From Mixta sp031457955 (GTDB lineage: Bacteria; Pseudomonadota; Gammaproteobacteria; Enterobacterales; Enterobacteriaceae): DNA of 64,000 bases. Positions within the stretch are counted from its first letter, which is position 1, and the number at the start of each line of letters is the position of its first letter. Shown one piece after another: positions 61,885 through 64,000 of the stretch. The notes beneath the pieces are model-generated. The model saw only the letters and a list, made by a program, of their open reading frames with translations, had not been told where the DNA came from and did no database searches. Both the position numbers and the translations under genes were made by a program. The DNA lies in NCBI RefSeq assembly GCF_031457955.1, contig NZ_JAVDXN010000009.1, positions 62,001-126,000 of the forward strand, in the 5' to 3' direction.

Positions 61885-62121
61885 AAAAAAGGCGGCAGGT
61901 CACCCTGTCGCCTTTTTTCGTACCTTCCGTAGAAGGACAACCTTCCTTTTACGTCCCTGATGCAGTCAACGTCCCGGTTTTTCCGTATGCATTACGCTCT
62001 CACCCTGAGCGTTTCCTTTTCCGTGACGGCGCATTCCTGGCACCTTGTCCTGTTCCTGGCTCTTTGTTTTCCTGACTATTCCCTGAGCGCTTCATCCTGA
62101 AGTGAGCCATCCAAACTCTGT
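61885..62121 (-). ncRNA. csrC: CsrC small RNA (CsrA antagonist)
   Basis: The minus strand between yihI and engB contains 14 GGA motifs in about 200 bases, seven of them AGGA, many in hairpin-loop context. This is the hallmark of CsrB/CsrC RNAs, which sequester the translational regulator CsrA. The 3' end is an 11-bp terminator (AAGGCGACAGG type) followed by TTTTTTC, near-identical to E. coli CsrC. The expected 5' end ACAGAG at 62121 parallels E. coli AUAGAG. Length is about 237 nt (E. coli about 245). Confidence 0.88.
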
Positions 62122-62126
62122 GAATT

Positions 62127-62154
62127 ACTTTAGACGAATAAGCAAAACTCACAA
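62127..62154 (-). promoter_or_regulatory. csrC promoter
   Basis: On the minus strand TTGTGA (62154-62149) and TAAAGT (62132-62127) are 16 bases apart, placing the start near 62121. Confidence 0.6.
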
Positions 62155-62377
62155 GGTACCTAAAGGATTTCTGAAACCTTTTTTTACATGATTCAGTCTA
62201 ATAATTTGAATATGAAAGAAAAATTAATTGGCTCGACGTTTAAAAACGTCAATAACTGGCAATAATTATGGCAAATATCTTACAATTTTTTTAGTCAACC
62301 GTCCCGGGAAGCGCTTTACGTGCTTTAAGGGTATAATCACGCCATTAAACTCAATGAACTCTCCAGGAGTTACTATT

Positions 62378-63010
62378 TTGTCTGGCTGGAATTATCACGT
62401 CACCCATTTCGTTACCAGCGCCCCCGATATTCGTCACCTTCCGGCTGACGTCGGTATTGAAGTGGCATTTGCAGGCCGCTCTAATGCAGGTAAATCCAGC
62501 GCTCTGAATACGCTGACTAACCAAAAAAGCCTGGCGCGCACCAGTAAAACGCCTGGCCGTACGCAGCTGATTAACCTGTTTCAGGTTGAGGAAGGTATCC
62601 GTCTGGTCGATTTACCGGGCTACGGATACGCTGAAGTCCCGGAAGAGATGAAGCGGAAATGGCAGCACGCATTAGGCGAATATTTACAGAAGCGCGAATG
62701 CCTGAAAGGTCTGGTGGTGCTGATGGATATCCGTCACCCGCTTAAGGATCTCGATCAGCAAATGATTCAATGGGCAGTACAAAGCCAAATCCCAGTGCTG
62801 GTGCTGCTTACCAAAGCCGATAAGCTGGCGTCAGGCGCACGTAAAAGTCAGCTGAATATGGTGCGCGAGGCCTCAATGGCCTTTATGGGCGATGTACAGG
62901 TAGAAATGTTCTCTTCGTTGAAGAAAATGGGTGTTGATAAATTACGCCTGAAGCTGGATAGCTGGTTTAGCGCACAGGATGACGCGCCGGTCGAAGAAGA
63001 GGGGCAATAA
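62378..63010 (+). CDS. engB: Ribosome biogenesis GTPase EngB (YihA/YsxC)
   Basis: This essential GTPase of 50S assembly, linked to division, shows G1 GRSNAGKSS, G3 DLPGYG and G4 TKAD. The TTG at 62378 was chosen: AGGAG is 8 bases upstream and the product has 210 residues, as in E. coli. The frame is open for 150 bases further upstream but lacks family similarity there. It is divergent from csrC and convergent with spf. Confidence 0.95.
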   Translation: MSGWNYHVTHFVTSAPDIRHLPADVGIEVAFAGRSNAGKSSALNTLTNQKSLARTSKTPGRTQLINLFQVEEGIRLVDLPGYGYAEVPEEMKRKWQHALGEYLQKRECLKGLVVLMDIRHPLKDLDQQMIQWAVQSQIPVLVLLTKADKLASGARKSQLNMVREASMAFMGDVQVEMFSSLKKMGVDKLRLKLDSWFSAQDDAPVEEEGQ

Positions 63011-63017
63011 TCCCTGT

Positions 63018-63048
63018 GGGCGCGTAGCGAATTACGCGCCCTTTTTTT
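63018..63048 (+). terminator. Terminator after engB
   Basis: A 9-bp G/C-rich stem (GGGCGCGTA with TACGCGCCC) with a 6-base loop is followed by seven T, 8 bases after the engB stop. Confidence 0.9.
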
Positions 63049-63061
63049 GCCGAACGCCCAA

Positions 63062-63169
63062 TAAAAAACGCCCCAGTCACAGAATGACTGGGGCGGCTAA
63101 TATTCAGCCAAATCCGATTACGTGAAGTAAAAGGTCTGAAAGATAGAACATCTTACCTCTGTACCCTAC
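63062..63169 (-). ncRNA. spf: Spot 42 small RNA
   Basis: Reading the minus strand from 63169, the RNA begins GUAGGGUACAGAGGUAAGAU and contains the conserved CUUUCAGACCUUUUACUUCA region. It ends in a terminator stem GCCCCAGUCA with its complement followed by six U. It is almost identical to E. coli Spot 42 (109 nt). Spot 42 is an Hfq-dependent repressor of catabolic genes such as galK and is itself repressed by CRP-cAMP. It lies between engB and polA as expected. Confidence 0.97.
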
Positions 63170-63176
63170 GCCGTAA

Positions 63177-63204
63177 ACTTTACCTGATTTTTTCTGACCG
63201 ACAA
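63177..63204 (-). promoter_or_regulatory. spf promoter
   Basis: On the minus strand TTGTCG (63204-63199) and TAAAGT (63182-63177) are spaced 16 bases, and the start at 63169 lies 8 bases after the -10, as in E. coli spf. Confidence 0.7.
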
Positions 63205-63400
63205 AGAATTTTTTGTAGTTAATTTTCATAAAACAGCAGTTTTTTCTTAACAGCCGTCACATAAACAGCGTATGGATGTAGCTTAATTACCAAAAAAGTG
63301 TTTGAGCGCCATAACGTTAGCATTTAAGTAACGACATGATGTTAACAGGCTCGTTCTTCCGGCATAGCGGCTATGCCAGAAGAGCGCCCACATCAGAGGC

Positions 63401-64000
63401 TTAGTGCGCCTGATCCCAGTTATCGCCCACGCCAATATCTACGCGCAGCGGCACATCCAGGTTCATGCTGTTTTCCATCAGCTGACGGATTTTTTCGCTG
63501 GCCTGTTCTATATCCTGCTCGTTGATTTCAAATACCAGTTCATCGTGAACCTGCATAATCATCGTGACCTGCGGCGCATCAGGCGCTTGCAGCCAGGCAT
63601 CAACGTCAATCATGGCCCGCTTGATGATATCTGCCGCCGTGCCCTGCATCGGTGCGTTAATCGCCGCACGCTCTGCCGCTTTGCGACGAATCGCGTTGGC
63701 CGATTTAATATCTGGCAGCCACAGCCGACGTCCATCCAGCGTAGAAACATAGCCCTGTTCAGAGGCCTGTTTGCGCGTGTTTTCCATATACTGCAACACG
63801 CCCGGATAGCGCTCAAAGTAGCGATCCATATAAACTTTCGCTTCGCCCGCGTTAATATTCAGCTGACGGGATAAGCCAAACGCGCTCATGCCATAAATCA
63901 AACCGAAGTTAATCGCTTTCGCGCTGCGACGCTGCTCGTTAGTGACCTTATCAACGCTGACGCCAAAAACCTCCGCTGCGGTCGCGCGGTGAATATCCTG
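63401..64000 (-). CDS. polA: DNA polymerase I (C-terminal part)
   Basis: The last 199 residues of Pol I are present; the gene continues beyond the window. The O helix that binds the incoming dNTP is visible as RRSAKAINFGLIYG, and motif C with the catalytic Asp is QVHDELVFEI. The C terminus ends VGDNWDQAH. The protein fills gaps in Okazaki fragments and excision repair. The 231 bases between polA and spf hold the spf promoter and a hairpin (63355-63382) without a T run. Confidence 0.97.
   Translation of the reverse strand, partial: QDIHRATAAEVFGVSVDKVTNEQRRSAKAINFGLIYGMSAFGLSRQLNINAGEAKVYMDRYFERYPGVLQYMENTRKQASEQGYVSTLDGRRLWLPDIKSANAIRRKAAERAAINAPMQGTAADIIKRAMIDVDAWLQAPDAPQVTMIMQVHDELVFEINEQDIEQASEKIRQLMENSMNLDVPLRVDIGVGDNWDQAH

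Overview
The window is chromosomal DNA of a gamma-proteobacterium of the order Enterobacterales. Gene order follows the E. coli yibQ-tdh-kbl-waa-coaD-mutM-rpmGB-radC-coaBC-dut-slmA-pyrE-rph-yicC-yicG-ligB-gmk-rpoZ-spoT-trmH-recG-xanP-yicH block, joined to the yiiD-dtd-yihY-yihX-bipA-glnALG-hemN-yihI-csrC-engB-spf-polA block. Protein sequences are close to but clearly different from E. coli. The LPS core genes are of the Klebsiella/Serratia type (wabG and waaE, with wabH/wabN-like genes). Together with small accessory families typical of plant- and insect-associated enterics (DUF3289, DUF943, an orphan wzxC) this suggests the Erwiniaceae (Pantoea, Mixta or Erwinia-like). The genus is an inference.

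Layout. 1-2.9 kb: end of yibQ and two glycosyltransferase genes. 3-5.2 kb: tdh-kbl (threonine to glycine), on the minus strand. 5.4-20 kb: LPS inner- and outer-core locus: hldD-waaF-waaC and a GT2; waaL with a deacetylase on the opposite strand; then five more glycosyltransferases, waaA, waaE and coaD. 20-27.4 kb: housekeeping genes for DNA repair, ribosomal proteins L33/L28, CoA and dUTP metabolism, nucleoid occlusion, pyrimidine synthesis and RNases.

27.4-36.8 kb is the accessory region. A 22-bp perfect direct repeat (27363-27384 and 32758-32779), one copy being the 3' end of yicC, brackets a decayed P4-like satellite. It holds a truncated integrase, an unknown membrane-anchored protein, a Psu-like gene and an Ogr/Delta zinc finger. 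Its AT-rich cargo is a ParB-like protein paired with a Dam-type adenine methyltransferase, a candidate undescribed defence or modification module. To the right lie a frameshifted DUF3289 effector relic with a DUF943 partner, an SRPBCC-like protein, an orphan nuclease-colicin-type immunity gene and an orphan WzxC-type flippase.

37-45.4 kb: yicG, ligB and the gmk-rpoZ-spoT-trmH-recG cluster, which serves ppGpp, tRNA and recombination functions. At 45.5-46.7 kb, where E. coli carries gltS, there is instead a proline-rich, coiled-coil protein that looks like a secreted effector acting on host actin or SH3/profilin partners. 46.9-55 kb: xanP, yicH, fabY, dtd, yihY, yihX, bipA. 55-59.7 kb: the nitrogen-control operon glnA-glnL-glnG with NtrC sites, a sigma-54 promoter and the small protein gene yshB. 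59.7-64 kb: hemN, a probable 59-aa membrane protein gene, yihI, the sRNA gene csrC, engB, the sRNA gene spf (Spot 42), and the 3' end of polA. No tRNA, rRNA or CRISPR array was seen.
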